From Phycisphaerae bacterium (GTDB lineage Bacteria; Planctomycetota; Phycisphaerae; UBA1845): a DNA stretch of 35,666 nt. Where the stretch lies: the NCBI GenBank assembly GCA_029260055.1, contig JAJDDX010000189.1:1-35666 (forward strand), read 5' to 3'. The notes under the pieces are model-generated. The model searched no databases. It saw nothing but the letters and a program-made list of their open reading frames with translations, and had not been told where the DNA came from. The stretch's first letter is position 1, and each line of letters opens with the position of its first letter. Both the position numbers and the translations under genes were made by a program. This document shows positions 24,784-32,238 of the stretch, one piece after another.

Positions 24784-25458
24784 ATGTTGCAGATACGCTC
24801 GGTTGGAAAGAGCTATCCGACACGTAGCGGTGGTATCGACGTGCTGCGCGGCGTGGAGCTAACGCTCAACGCGGGTGAGTCCTTGGCTGTCATGGGACCA
24901 TCCGGATCGGGCAAGAGCACCCTGCTCAACATCATCGGCACGCTCGAACCGCCCACGACCGGGACGGTCATGATCGGCAGCAGCGATCCGTTCGCCCTGC
25001 CGGCTGATCAACTCGCCCGCTTCCGCAGCGAGCAGATCGGCTTCATCTTCCAGGAACACCACTTGCTACCACAGTGCTCGGCTCTGGAAAACGTGCTGTT
25101 GCCGACGTTGGCGACGTCTGCAAAGGGGGATCGGTCCGCGCGCGCTCGTGAACTGCTTCAGCGCGTCGGTCTGAACGATCGCCTGGAACATCGACCGGCG
25201 GAACTCTCAGGCGGAGAGCGGCAGCGCGTGGCCATGGCTCGCGCGCTGATCAATGAACCCGCGGTCATCCTCGCCGACGAGCCGACGGGCAACCTCGATG
25301 AGGCCACAGCCGAGCGCGTCGTCGATCTGTTGCTCGAACTCCATCGCGGCGCACAGCGCGTGCTTATCACGGTCACACACAGTGAGGCCGTCGCTTCGCG
25401 GTTCGATCGCCGTGTGGTACTCCGCGACGGGGCACTTCAAGAGGCGCCGGGAGGCTAG
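24784..25458 (+). CDS. ABC transporter ATP-binding protein (LolD/MacB type)
   Basis: Predicted 224 residues, exactly the size of LolD-type ATPases. Walker A GPSGSGKST (residues 38-46), Q-loop FIFQEHHLLP (about 88), signature LSGGERQRVAMARAL (141-155), Walker B VILADEPTGNLD (161-172) and the switch His in ITVTHSEAV are all intact, so it should hydrolyse ATP. The closest groups are those that pair with FtsX-like permeases: LolD, MacB, FtsE. The start at ATG 24784 follows GGATGATTCGAC. It is six bases downstream of the glycosyltransferase and two bases upstream of the permease GTG. Confidence 0.94.
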   Translation: MLQIRSVGKSYPTRSGGIDVLRGVELTLNAGESLAVMGPSGSGKSTLLNIIGTLEPPTTGTVMIGSSDPFALPADQLARFRSEQIGFIFQEHHLLPQCSALENVLLPTLATSAKGDRSARARELLQRVGLNDRLEHRPAELSGGERQRVAMARALINEPAVILADEPTGNLDEATAERVVDLLLELHRGAQRVLITVTHSEAVASRFDRRVVLRDGALQEAPGG

Positions 25459-25460
25459 CC

Positions 25461-28400
25461 GTGCGACCCATCGCCCTTTCCTTCAAGAGCCTCTGGCATT
25501 ACCGGCGCACGAACCTCGCCGTGTCGGTGGGAGTGGTCACCGGAGCAGCCGTCCTGACGGGCGCGCTCCTGGTCGGCGATTCGATGCGCGGCAGCCTAAG
25601 GGACACGGCGCTCGACCGACTCGGGAATGTCGACTTCGCCATTCGCTCTCCCCATTTCTTCCGCGCGAACCTCGGCTCGGATATCCAATCGGGATCGCAG
25701 GGCGATGCGGCCAAGGCGATTGCACCGGTCATCCTGCTTCGAGGCGGAGCCACCCACATCGAGTCCCGTGCCCGCGCCGAGCGGATCGACGTGCTTGGTG
25801 TCGACCAGCGCTACTGGGCTCTCGATTCCGCCGAACGGGACGGCGAGTTGACGGAACTCGCCGGGCGGACCGCCTTCTTGAACGAGAGGCTCGCCCGGCA
25901 GATCGGCGCTACCAAGGGTGATGATATCCTCGTCCGCATGGGCAAGCAGGACCCAATCGCCACGGACAGCGTACTGGGGCGTAAAGACGCCACGAGCGCC
26001 ACGCTTCGCGTGACCGTTGCGGGGGTGACTTCGGACAGCGGGCTCGGCGGCTTCTCGCTCAACCCGCAGCACCATGCGCCCATGAGCCTCTTCATTCCCT
26101 TGTCAACGCTCCAGCGGGTGCTCGACAAACAAGAACGAGCCAACCTGTTGCTGGTGCAAAGCGGCACGGAGTCCGCAACTGATGACGACCCGCTCGAACG
26201 CCTGACCGGTGATACGTCACGCGCGATCAAGCTGGAGGACCTGGGCCTTCAGATCAGAAGCAACGACGATCTCGCGCACATAGCACTCGAATCCGATGCG
26301 ATGCTGCTGCCATCCGCCGTCGAGGATGCGGCCCTCGCCGCCGCTCGCACGATCAACGCACGCGCCACACGCATCCTGACCCATCTCGCAAACAGCATCA
26401 CTCTGGACACCGCGGGCGGGTCTTCCGCGGCCGCGAGGACCACGCCCTACTCGACCGTCGCAGCCATCGAGCCCGGCTTCAATGATCCGCAAGCCTGGCT
26501 CACCATCGATGGCACGCCGGCCGCCATGCCGCAGACCGGCGAAATCGTCCTGAACGAATGGGCTGCTGACGACTTGGCTGCCAAGCCCGGTGATAGAGTC
26601 AAATTGAGCTACTACGTCACCGACGAGGCCGGCCGGCTCGGTACTGCTACGACTGTTTTGACTCTCCGCGGCATCGTCGAACTCTCCGGCGCCGCGAGTG
26701 ACCCAAACCTGACGCCGCAGTACCCCGGCATCACCGACGTGCGCAACATCGCCGACTGGGACCCGCCCTTCCCGGTCGACCTCGAGAAGATCCGCGACAA
26801 GGACGAAGCATACTGGGATGCACACCAGGCCACGCCGAAGGCTTTCGTCTCACTTCAGGACGGGCGGCGCCTCTGGGCATCGCAGGGCGAACGCTTCGGA
26901 TCGATCACGTCATTGCACATCCACCCGCAGCCGGGCGTCCCACTCTCCACGCTCGTCGAGCAGTTCCGAAACGAGTTACTCGCCCAACTCGATGTCGGCC
27001 GCGTCGGCATCACGGTCGATCCCGTTCGCCGCCGTGCGCTCGATGCCGGCGCCGGAACCACCGATTTCGGCGGGCTCTTCATCGGCTTCAGCTTCTTCCT
27101 GATTCTCTCGGCGTTCATGCTCATCGCACTTCTGTTTCGCCTTGGCGCCGAACGACGCGCGAAGCAGATCGGCCTTCTACTCGCTGTCGGTATGACGCCA
27201 CGGCAGACTGCGAACGTACTTCTGATCGAAGGGGTGCTGGTAGCGGCGCTCGCTTCGGGGATCGGACTTCTACTCGCCGGTGGTTACGCCTGGCTCATGC
27301 TCGCGGGGCTGCGCACGTGGTGGGCTAGCGCCGTGAACGCACCGTTCTTGACGCTCCATGGCACCATCACGAGCTACGCCGTCGGCTACGTAGCGAGCGT
27401 GGCCGCCGGCACGCTGTCCGTAGCCTGGGCGGTCCGCGGGCTCACACGGCAGCCGCCGAACGTCCTGCTATCCGGCGCAACCCAGGCCGACTCCGCCATC
27501 ACCGTCGATCGACAATCCTCCCGCGCCCTTCCAGTCGCTTCTCTCTTCATCGTGGTCGCTCTGGCACTCGTCGCGCTCCACCTCGCGACCGAGCGCCCGT
27601 CACAGCAGATCGCCTTCTTCGGTAGTGGCGGTGCGTCGCTGGTGGCGGCTCTAGCCCTCACGACTTGGATGCTACGAAGCCGACCAACCGAACTCACCTT
27701 GAGACCGGGACCGTGGACGCTGGCTCGATTCGGTATGCGAAACGCCCGTCGCCACCCCACAAGAAGCCTACTCACCGTCGGGCTTATCGCGTCCGCCACC
27801 TTCCTGATCGTGTCGCTCGAGGCCTTCCGCGTCGACATCGACCCGGCTGCCGGCGATCGAGAAAGCGGCACCGGTGGCTTCACGCTCTACGCTGAGTCGG
27901 CCGTCGGTCTGCCGTACGATCTGAACGACCCGCAAGGCCGGGAGCGGCTCGGCATCGCGCCTGAAACCGCGACGCTCCTCGATGATGCCGTGATCGTACC
28001 CTTCCGCCTCCGCGCCGGGGACGAGACGAGTTGCCTGAACCTCTACAAGCCCGCTCAGCCGCGCATTCTCGGCGCGACCGATGCCATGATCAAGCGCGGC
28101 GGCTTTGCGTTCGCGTCAACGCTCAGGGAAGGCGACGACGAGCAGCGGAACCCGTGGCTCTCGCTGGAGCAGACCCTTGACGACGGCGCGGCCCCCGCCA
28201 TCGGCGATGAAGCCGCGGTCAAATGGCAACTCCACCTCGGCCTCGGAAAGGACCTGCCCGTCATCGGTCAACGCGATCAGGAGACACCACTCCGGTTCGT
28301 TGCGTTGCTCCAGGGCAGCGCTCTGCAGGGTGAACTCGTCGTACCTGAGGCTCGATTCCTCGAACTCTTCCCACACACGAGCGGCTACGCCTTCTTCTTG

Positions 28401-28904
28401 ATCGATGCACCGCCTGACCGCGCAGCCGCCTTGAGCCTGGCACTCGAGCGCGATCTCGAACGCTACGGGTTCGACGCCGGCTTCACCGCTGCTCGCCTCC
28501 GCGACTACACGGCCGTTCAGAACACGTACATCGGGACGTTCCAAACGCTCGGCGGGCTTGGACTCGTGCTCGGCACGCTCGGGTCGGCGGCTGTGCTTCT
28601 GCGAAACGTCTGGGAACGGCGGTCCGAACTCGCTTTGATGCAGGCGCTGGGCTTCACGCGACGATCCTTGGGTGTGGTGATCATGGCCGAGAATGCCACG
28701 TTGGTCGCAGTCGGCCTCCTCGCCGGGATCATGCCGGCGCTCATCGCCGTCGCCCCCTACATCGCCCGGCGCCCCGACTCGTTGCCTTGGGCATCGATCG
28801 GGATGACGCTGGCAGCCGTATGCGTCGTGGGTATGACAGCCGGCGTAGCGGCGTTGGCGTCCGCGCTTCGCGCTCCGCTGCTCAGCGCGCTGCGCAGCGA
28901 GTAG
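25461..28904 (+). CDS. large ABC transporter permease with two FtsX-like halves
   Basis: Predicted 1147 residues from GTG 25461, preceded by GGGAGG with a six-base spacer. The N-terminus has a transmembrane helix (about 17-40), then a long extracytoplasmic domain. The first FtsX-type membrane bundle runs about 530-680 and contains the motif LGAERRAKQIGLLLAVGMTPRQ; two more helices lie about 690-740. A second large soluble region follows GMRNARRHPTRSLLTVGL near 760, and the last FtsX bundle spans about 1015-1145 (WERRSELALMQALGFTRRSLG). The duplicated MacB/LolC-like layout means it probably works as a complete pump from one polypeptide with the adjacent ATPase. These transporters move lipoproteins, lipids or peptides, or transmit force. 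Substrate unknown. Confidence 0.9.
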   Translation: MRPIALSFKSLWHYRRTNLAVSVGVVTGAAVLTGALLVGDSMRGSLRDTALDRLGNVDFAIRSPHFFRANLGSDIQSGSQGDAAKAIAPVILLRGGATHIESRARAERIDVLGVDQRYWALDSAERDGELTELAGRTAFLNERLARQIGATKGDDILVRMGKQDPIATDSVLGRKDATSATLRVTVAGVTSDSGLGGFSLNPQHHAPMSLFIPLSTLQRVLDKQERANLLLVQSGTESATDDDPLERLTGDTSRAIKLEDLGLQIRSNDDLAHIALESDAMLLPSAVEDAALAAARTINARATRILTHLANSITLDTAGGSSAAARTTPYSTVAAIEPGFNDPQAWLTIDGTPAAMPQTGEIVLNEWAADDLAAKPGDRVKLSYYVTDEAGRLGTATTVLTLRGIVELSGAASDPNLTPQYPGITDVRNIADWDPPFPVDLEKIRDKDEAYWDAHQATPKAFVSLQDGRRLWASQGERFGSITSLHIHPQPGVPLSTLVEQFRNELLAQLDVGRVGITVDPVRRRALDAGAGTTDFGGLFIGFSFFLILSAFMLIALLFRLGAERRAKQIGLLLAVGMTPRQTANVLLIEGVLVAALASGIGLLLAGGYAWLMLAGLRTWWASAVNAPFLTLHGTITSYAVGYVASVAAGTLSVAWAVRGLTRQPPNVLLSGATQADSAITVDRQSSRALPVASLFIVVALALVALHLATERPSQQIAFFGSGGASLVAALALTTWMLRSRPTELTLRPGPWTLARFGMRNARRHPTRSLLTVGLIASATFLIVSLEAFRVDIDPAAGDRESGTGGFTLYAESAVGLPYDLNDPQGRERLGIAPETATLLDDAVIVPFRLRAGDETSCLNLYKPAQPRILGATDAMIKRGGFAFASTLREGDDEQRNPWLSLEQTLDDGAAPAIGDEAAVKWQLHLGLGKDLPVIGQRDQETPLRFVALLQGSALQGELVVPEARFLELFPHTSGYAFFLIDAPPDRAAALSLALERDLERYGFDAGFTAARLRDYTAVQNTYIGTFQTLGGLGLVLGTLGSAAVLLRNVWERRSELALMQALGFTRRSLGVVIMAENATLVAVGLLAGIMPALIAVAPYIARRPDSLPWASIGMTLAAVCVVGMTAGVAALASALRAPLLSALRSE

Positions 28905-28988
28905 GCCGGCTTCACCCGCCTTCCATCTGCTGCGACAGGCACCCGCAGAATGCCGGCGTCATCTCGCCCATGATACGCCGCCGCATCC

Positions 28989-29018
28989 TTGCATTGCACA
29001 AGCCCAACTTGCTACACT
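28989..29018 (+). promoter_or_regulatory. possible promoter of the DNRLRE-like gene
   Basis: TTGCAT (28989-28994), an 18-base spacer and TACACT (29013-29018) resemble a housekeeping promoter with four matches in each hexamer, about 50 bases before the ATG at 29066. Weak match, no experimental support. Confidence 0.35.
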
Positions 29019-29065
29019 CGCGTGCGTCGTTCTAGACAGGAATCGAGACTGAGGAGGAAGAAGCC

Positions 29066-29875
29066 ATGCAACGTAGGTCGATCCGCGCGCTCGTCACAGT
29101 CGTGCTGGTTGCCGGAGCCGCGTCAGGAGCCCACGCAGCCACGGTGACTCTCGACCCGGTCAAGGACAACACCCTCTACCAAGATGCTCTAGGCGCAACA
29201 AGCAACGGCGCGGGCGCTCACTTCTTTACCGGGCAGGTCTTCAGCGGCGATCTTCGACGCGGAGTCATCGCTTTCGATATCGCCGGCAGCCTCCCTAGCG
29301 GCGCGGACATCACCGGCGTAACCCTGACCCTCTACATGTCGAAGACTCACGCGTCATCAGGCGTGACCGAGATCAGCCTGCATCGTGCGTTCCGCGATTG
29401 GGGCGAGGCTGCCTCGGATGCACCACAAGAAGAGGGCGAGGGTGCGGCCGCGCTGGCAGGTGACGCCACATGGCTCCATGCCTTCTACGACACCGACTTC
29501 TGGGAGACACCCGGCGGAGAATTCGCTCCTGTTCCCAGCGCAACTCAGGCCGTTGACGCCATCGGCTTCTATACCTGGGGCTCGAACGAAGGCATGGAGA
29601 CCGATGTGCAAAGCTGGCTTGACGAACCGGCGTCCAACTTCGGCTGGGCCGTCGTCGGTGACGAGAGCGGCGAGCCGCCTACATCCAAGCGCTTCGACAC
29701 GAGAGAAGAACCCATCGCCGGCTATCGTCCACAGCTTACCGTGGAATACACGCTCGGGATTCCGGTTGTCTCCACGTGGGGCATGATCGTGTCCGCACTG
29801 CTCACGCTCGTGGCCGGGGCGGTGCTCTTTGGACGCGCACGCCCGGCGCCGGCCACGCTGCGCGATGCTGGTTGA
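29066..29875 (+). CDS. secreted DNRLRE-like protein with IPTL-CTERM-type sorting tail
   Basis: Predicted 269 residues from ATG 29066, preceded by GAGGAGGAAGAAGCC. A signal peptide (ALVTVVLVAGAASGAHA) is followed by DNTLYQDALG...SNGAGAHFF and RRGVIAFDIAGSLP, the opening of a DNRLRE-like beta-sandwich of unknown function common on secreted proteins. The C-terminus IPVVSTWGMIVSALLTLVAG, followed by a basic segment (FGRARP), has the layout of an IPTL-CTERM tail: short motif, hydrophobic helix, basic end. These tails are thought to be recognised by a sorting enzyme at the envelope and cleaved. The protein should thus be surface attached or released. Its promoter may be at 28989-29018. Confidence 0.86.
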   Translation: MQRRSIRALVTVVLVAGAASGAHAATVTLDPVKDNTLYQDALGATSNGAGAHFFTGQVFSGDLRRGVIAFDIAGSLPSGADITGVTLTLYMSKTHASSGVTEISLHRAFRDWGEAASDAPQEEGEGAAALAGDATWLHAFYDTDFWETPGGEFAPVPSATQAVDAIGFYTWGSNEGMETDVQSWLDEPASNFGWAVVGDESGEPPTSKRFDTREEPIAGYRPQLTVEYTLGIPVVSTWGMIVSALLTLVAGAVLFGRARPAPATLRDAG

Positions 29876-30222
29876 GGCCTTCTTCCAATGAGTCGGCGCA
29901 CAGTACTACTTGGCGCCGCGGCTTGCCGTGAATCGGTAACTCGTTAAGCACCCATCACTTACTGCATGCTGTTCTCCGGACTCCATGAAGACACCCCAAT
30001 CCCCCATGCCATCCTCACCCCTTTGAACACACACCTCCAAGTGAGAGCAGTGCCAGCGCGCGGCATGGGCGCGCCGTACAGTACTAGTGCATCCGGAATC
30101 ACAGAGGAGGAAGTGTCAAAACAAGCGTGACGCTGGCGCTCGCAGTTGATATAATGCCGCGCTGGCCAATCGACGTCCGTCGCCGTCGTGGCAACCGAAA
30201 GACGACCCTGAGCTTCGGGCCG
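29876..30222. other. intergenic region before the Lnt-like gene
   Basis: Non-coding stretch of 347 bases. It contains the promoter at 30127-30155 and two near-copies of cagtacta (29901 and 30079). An imperfect 6-bp stem with a 13-base loop near 29893-29917 might terminate the upstream gene, but there is no T run. Confidence 0.5.
30127..30155 (+). promoter_or_regulatory. sigma70-like promoter
   Basis: GTGACG (30127-30132; four of six matches to TTGACA), a 17-base spacer and a perfect TATAAT (30150-30155). It lies within an apparent open frame, so the true start of the downstream gene must be after about 30162. Confidence 0.6.
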
Positions 30223-30987
30223 ATGGGTTCTTCAAGTCGCTCCAAAAAGTCTGACGAATCCGTATTCGGGTTTGCAGCCCCTGTGCCCGGCATGTCGAGC
30301 TGCACCAACGCACTCCGTAGCTCTCTGCTCGTCGTTGCTCTGGCGAGCGGCGCTTGCTTGATGACGGCGGCCGCGGTGAGTGGGCGAGCGCATCCATGGC
30401 TCACGCTCGTGGCCCTTCTGCCGCTGTTCCGTGCCATCCAGGTACTGCGCCCCTCGGCGGCGACTCTCGCCGGCGCTTTCTTCGGAGCGTCGCTGTGCGC
30501 CTTCCTCCTCGCCGGCGGGGTCATGCACGCATCCGGCGTGCAGCCGTGGCTGCTCTTGGTGGCAGCCCCGGCGCTGTATGCCGGGCTCGGCGCCGCCCTG
30601 ACGCGTCGAATCGGCTTCAAGCCGTTCGTGCTTGCCGTGGGTTGGATGCCGATCGAGTTGGCACTTCGGCCGCTAGCCCTGCGCTACGGCCTGCTTCCCG
30701 GCGCTGCGGCGGATGGACTATTGCACGTCGTCGTCGGCCGGGCCTTCGGCTACGTCCTGGTTGCCTTTCTGCTCGCGTACGCCAGCGCGTTTCTTCTGGC
30801 TATCTTGACTCGCTTCCGGTGGCAACTACGCCGGAACTTCGCGCGCCCGTGGACCCTCGACTTTACGTGCCCCCTGTTCTGGCACGTCACACGCGTCTGG
30901 CACGGTCGCGATGCCGTCAGCCCGGCACACGCACGAGCCCCCCCGACACTTCGCCTCCATCGATTCGCTTCGCCTTTAACTCGATGA
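30223..30987 (+). CDS. integral membrane protein resembling the transmembrane half of apolipoprotein N-acyltransferase
   Basis: Predicted 254 residues from ATG 30223; the start is uncertain (ATG 30292 is possible, and no strong Shine-Dalgarno is seen), but it must be downstream of the promoter at 30127-30155. Five or six hydrophobic segments follow, with motifs HPWLTLVALLPLFRAIQVLRP and AGAFFGASLCAFLLAGG, then GVQPWLLLVAAPALYAGLGAAL, in the same order as the N-terminal membrane bundle of Lnt. Lnt has a C-terminal nitrilase domain with a Glu-Lys-Cys triad; this protein ends at residue 254 without it. It may be a membrane partner of a separate enzyme or a degenerate relative. The C-terminal 50 residues are Arg/Pro-rich and probably cytosolic. 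Confidence 0.7.
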   Translation: MGSSSRSKKSDESVFGFAAPVPGMSSCTNALRSSLLVVALASGACLMTAAAVSGRAHPWLTLVALLPLFRAIQVLRPSAATLAGAFFGASLCAFLLAGGVMHASGVQPWLLLVAAPALYAGLGAALTRRIGFKPFVLAVGWMPIELALRPLALRYGLLPGAAADGLLHVVVGRAFGYVLVAFLLAYASAFLLAILTRFRWQLRRNFARPWTLDFTCPLFWHVTRVWHGRDAVSPAHARAPPTLRLHRFASPLTR

Positions 30988-31085
30988 CCTGTTGAGTCAG
31001 TACAGATTCGCACGTCGCGTCGAGGGCGGGAGTACGTCCCGCGGCTACCGACGCGTCGAGAGACCCTTTCAGAAGGCTGCAAGAC

Positions 31086-31964
31086 ATGAACTACCACAAA
31101 CGCAACTTGCTCGTCACGGCGTGTTGCGCCGCGGTTCTCATCTTGACCGCCGCAACCGCCGCCGGCCAAGACATCATTCCACTGGGACAAGACTGCTTCA
31201 CTACGCCAAGCGACGGCAGTACGCAGTTCAATTTCGGCGGAGCCGGCACGCCGATCCCGGCCGATTTCTTCGGACCCGGCAGCGACCCGTTCGACGGCCA
31301 GGTCTGCTTCCAGGGACCCGGCGGATTTCCGGGCGACACTCTTGTTGATCGCTTGGCCGACGCCGACGTCACGTCCGGGAGCGCCACGATTGACATTCAG
31401 CTCGTGCAACTCACCTTGCTGAGTTGCCAGCCCATTACGGTCACCTACAACGGCGGGCAAGATCCCGAGCAGTGGGACGTGACCGTCAGCTTGGTCAACC
31501 CGCAAGCAATCGGCCAAATGACGATCTACAAAACGGTGCCGGAGGGCGGCACCTTTGATTCGGATCTTCCTGTCGACCCGTTCTTCACCTTCACGTTGGT
31601 CGGCCCGCCCGGAACTCAGTGGACCATGCCCGGGATCCCGACCATAATGCAAGCCCGCGGCGTACCGTGGCGAACGGAGGACTTGCCGGGAGTCACGTGC
31701 ACACCCGGGTTCAGCCCGACGCTGTGCCACGTCCCGGACACTATTGACCCGTGCTGCGTAATCAGTTGCCACGCGAACCCGGACGACCCGCTCCATCCGC
31801 ACTGCATCATCATGCCCGACTGCGAGCCGTGCCCGCCCGACCCGGATTGCACGCCCGGACCCGGCGACCCGATCCCCGCCGTCTCCGAGTGGGGCTTGGT
31901 GGCCATGGTGCTGCTAGTCCTCGGAGCCGCAACCGTCGCCTTCAGGCGACGACTGGCCGGTTAA
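31086..31964 (+). CDS. secreted protein with IPTL-CTERM-type sorting tail
   Basis: Predicted 292 residues from ATG 31086; AGAAGG lies about nine bases upstream. A signal peptide (LLVTACCAAVLILTAATAAG) precedes a beta-rich, Cys-containing body: CFTTPSDGSTQFNFGG near 36, a long strand region around 80-160, then a Cys/Pro-rich segment (CCVISCHANPDDPLHPHC, CEPCPPDPDCTPGPGD). The last 30 residues, IPAVSEWGLVAMVLLVLGAA followed by FRRR, are a good match to the IPTL-CTERM protein-sorting tail. It should be processed at the outer surface. Function unknown. A strong terminator at 32017-32056 ends this transcript. Confidence 0.86.
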   Translation: MNYHKRNLLVTACCAAVLILTAATAAGQDIIPLGQDCFTTPSDGSTQFNFGGAGTPIPADFFGPGSDPFDGQVCFQGPGGFPGDTLVDRLADADVTSGSATIDIQLVQLTLLSCQPITVTYNGGQDPEQWDVTVSLVNPQAIGQMTIYKTVPEGGTFDSDLPVDPFFTFTLVGPPGTQWTMPGIPTIMQARGVPWRTEDLPGVTCTPGFSPTLCHVPDTIDPCCVISCHANPDDPLHPHCIIMPDCEPCPPDPDCTPGPGDPIPAVSEWGLVAMVLLVLGAATVAFRRRLAG

Positions 31965-32016
31965 CGGATACACAACGCCCCGAACGAGAGATTCCTGACA
32001 CTACCGAATCCACAAC

Positions 32017-32056
32017 CGCCCGCCGGCTCTCGAGTGAGCCGGCGGGCGTCTTCTTG
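32017..32056 (+). terminator. intrinsic terminator of the IPTL-CTERM gene
   Basis: A perfect 12-bp GC-rich inverted repeat (32017-32028 with 32037-32048; eight-base loop) is followed by TCTTCTT. It is 52 bases past the stop codon. Confidence 0.8.
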
Positions 32057-32238
32057 TGACGTCCATCCACACATCCTTCCAGGCCGAACGGCAGACCGGG
32101 CTTGGAGCGCTTCGATCAGCAGGGCGGGAAGCCGCCCCGAAGAAGTGCAGGCGATGACAAATCCCGCATCAGACTGCCGCTCCCGCCGTGTAACCAATGC
32201 AAAGGCGGAACAACTGTCACAAGAAAAGGAGCAGAAAC

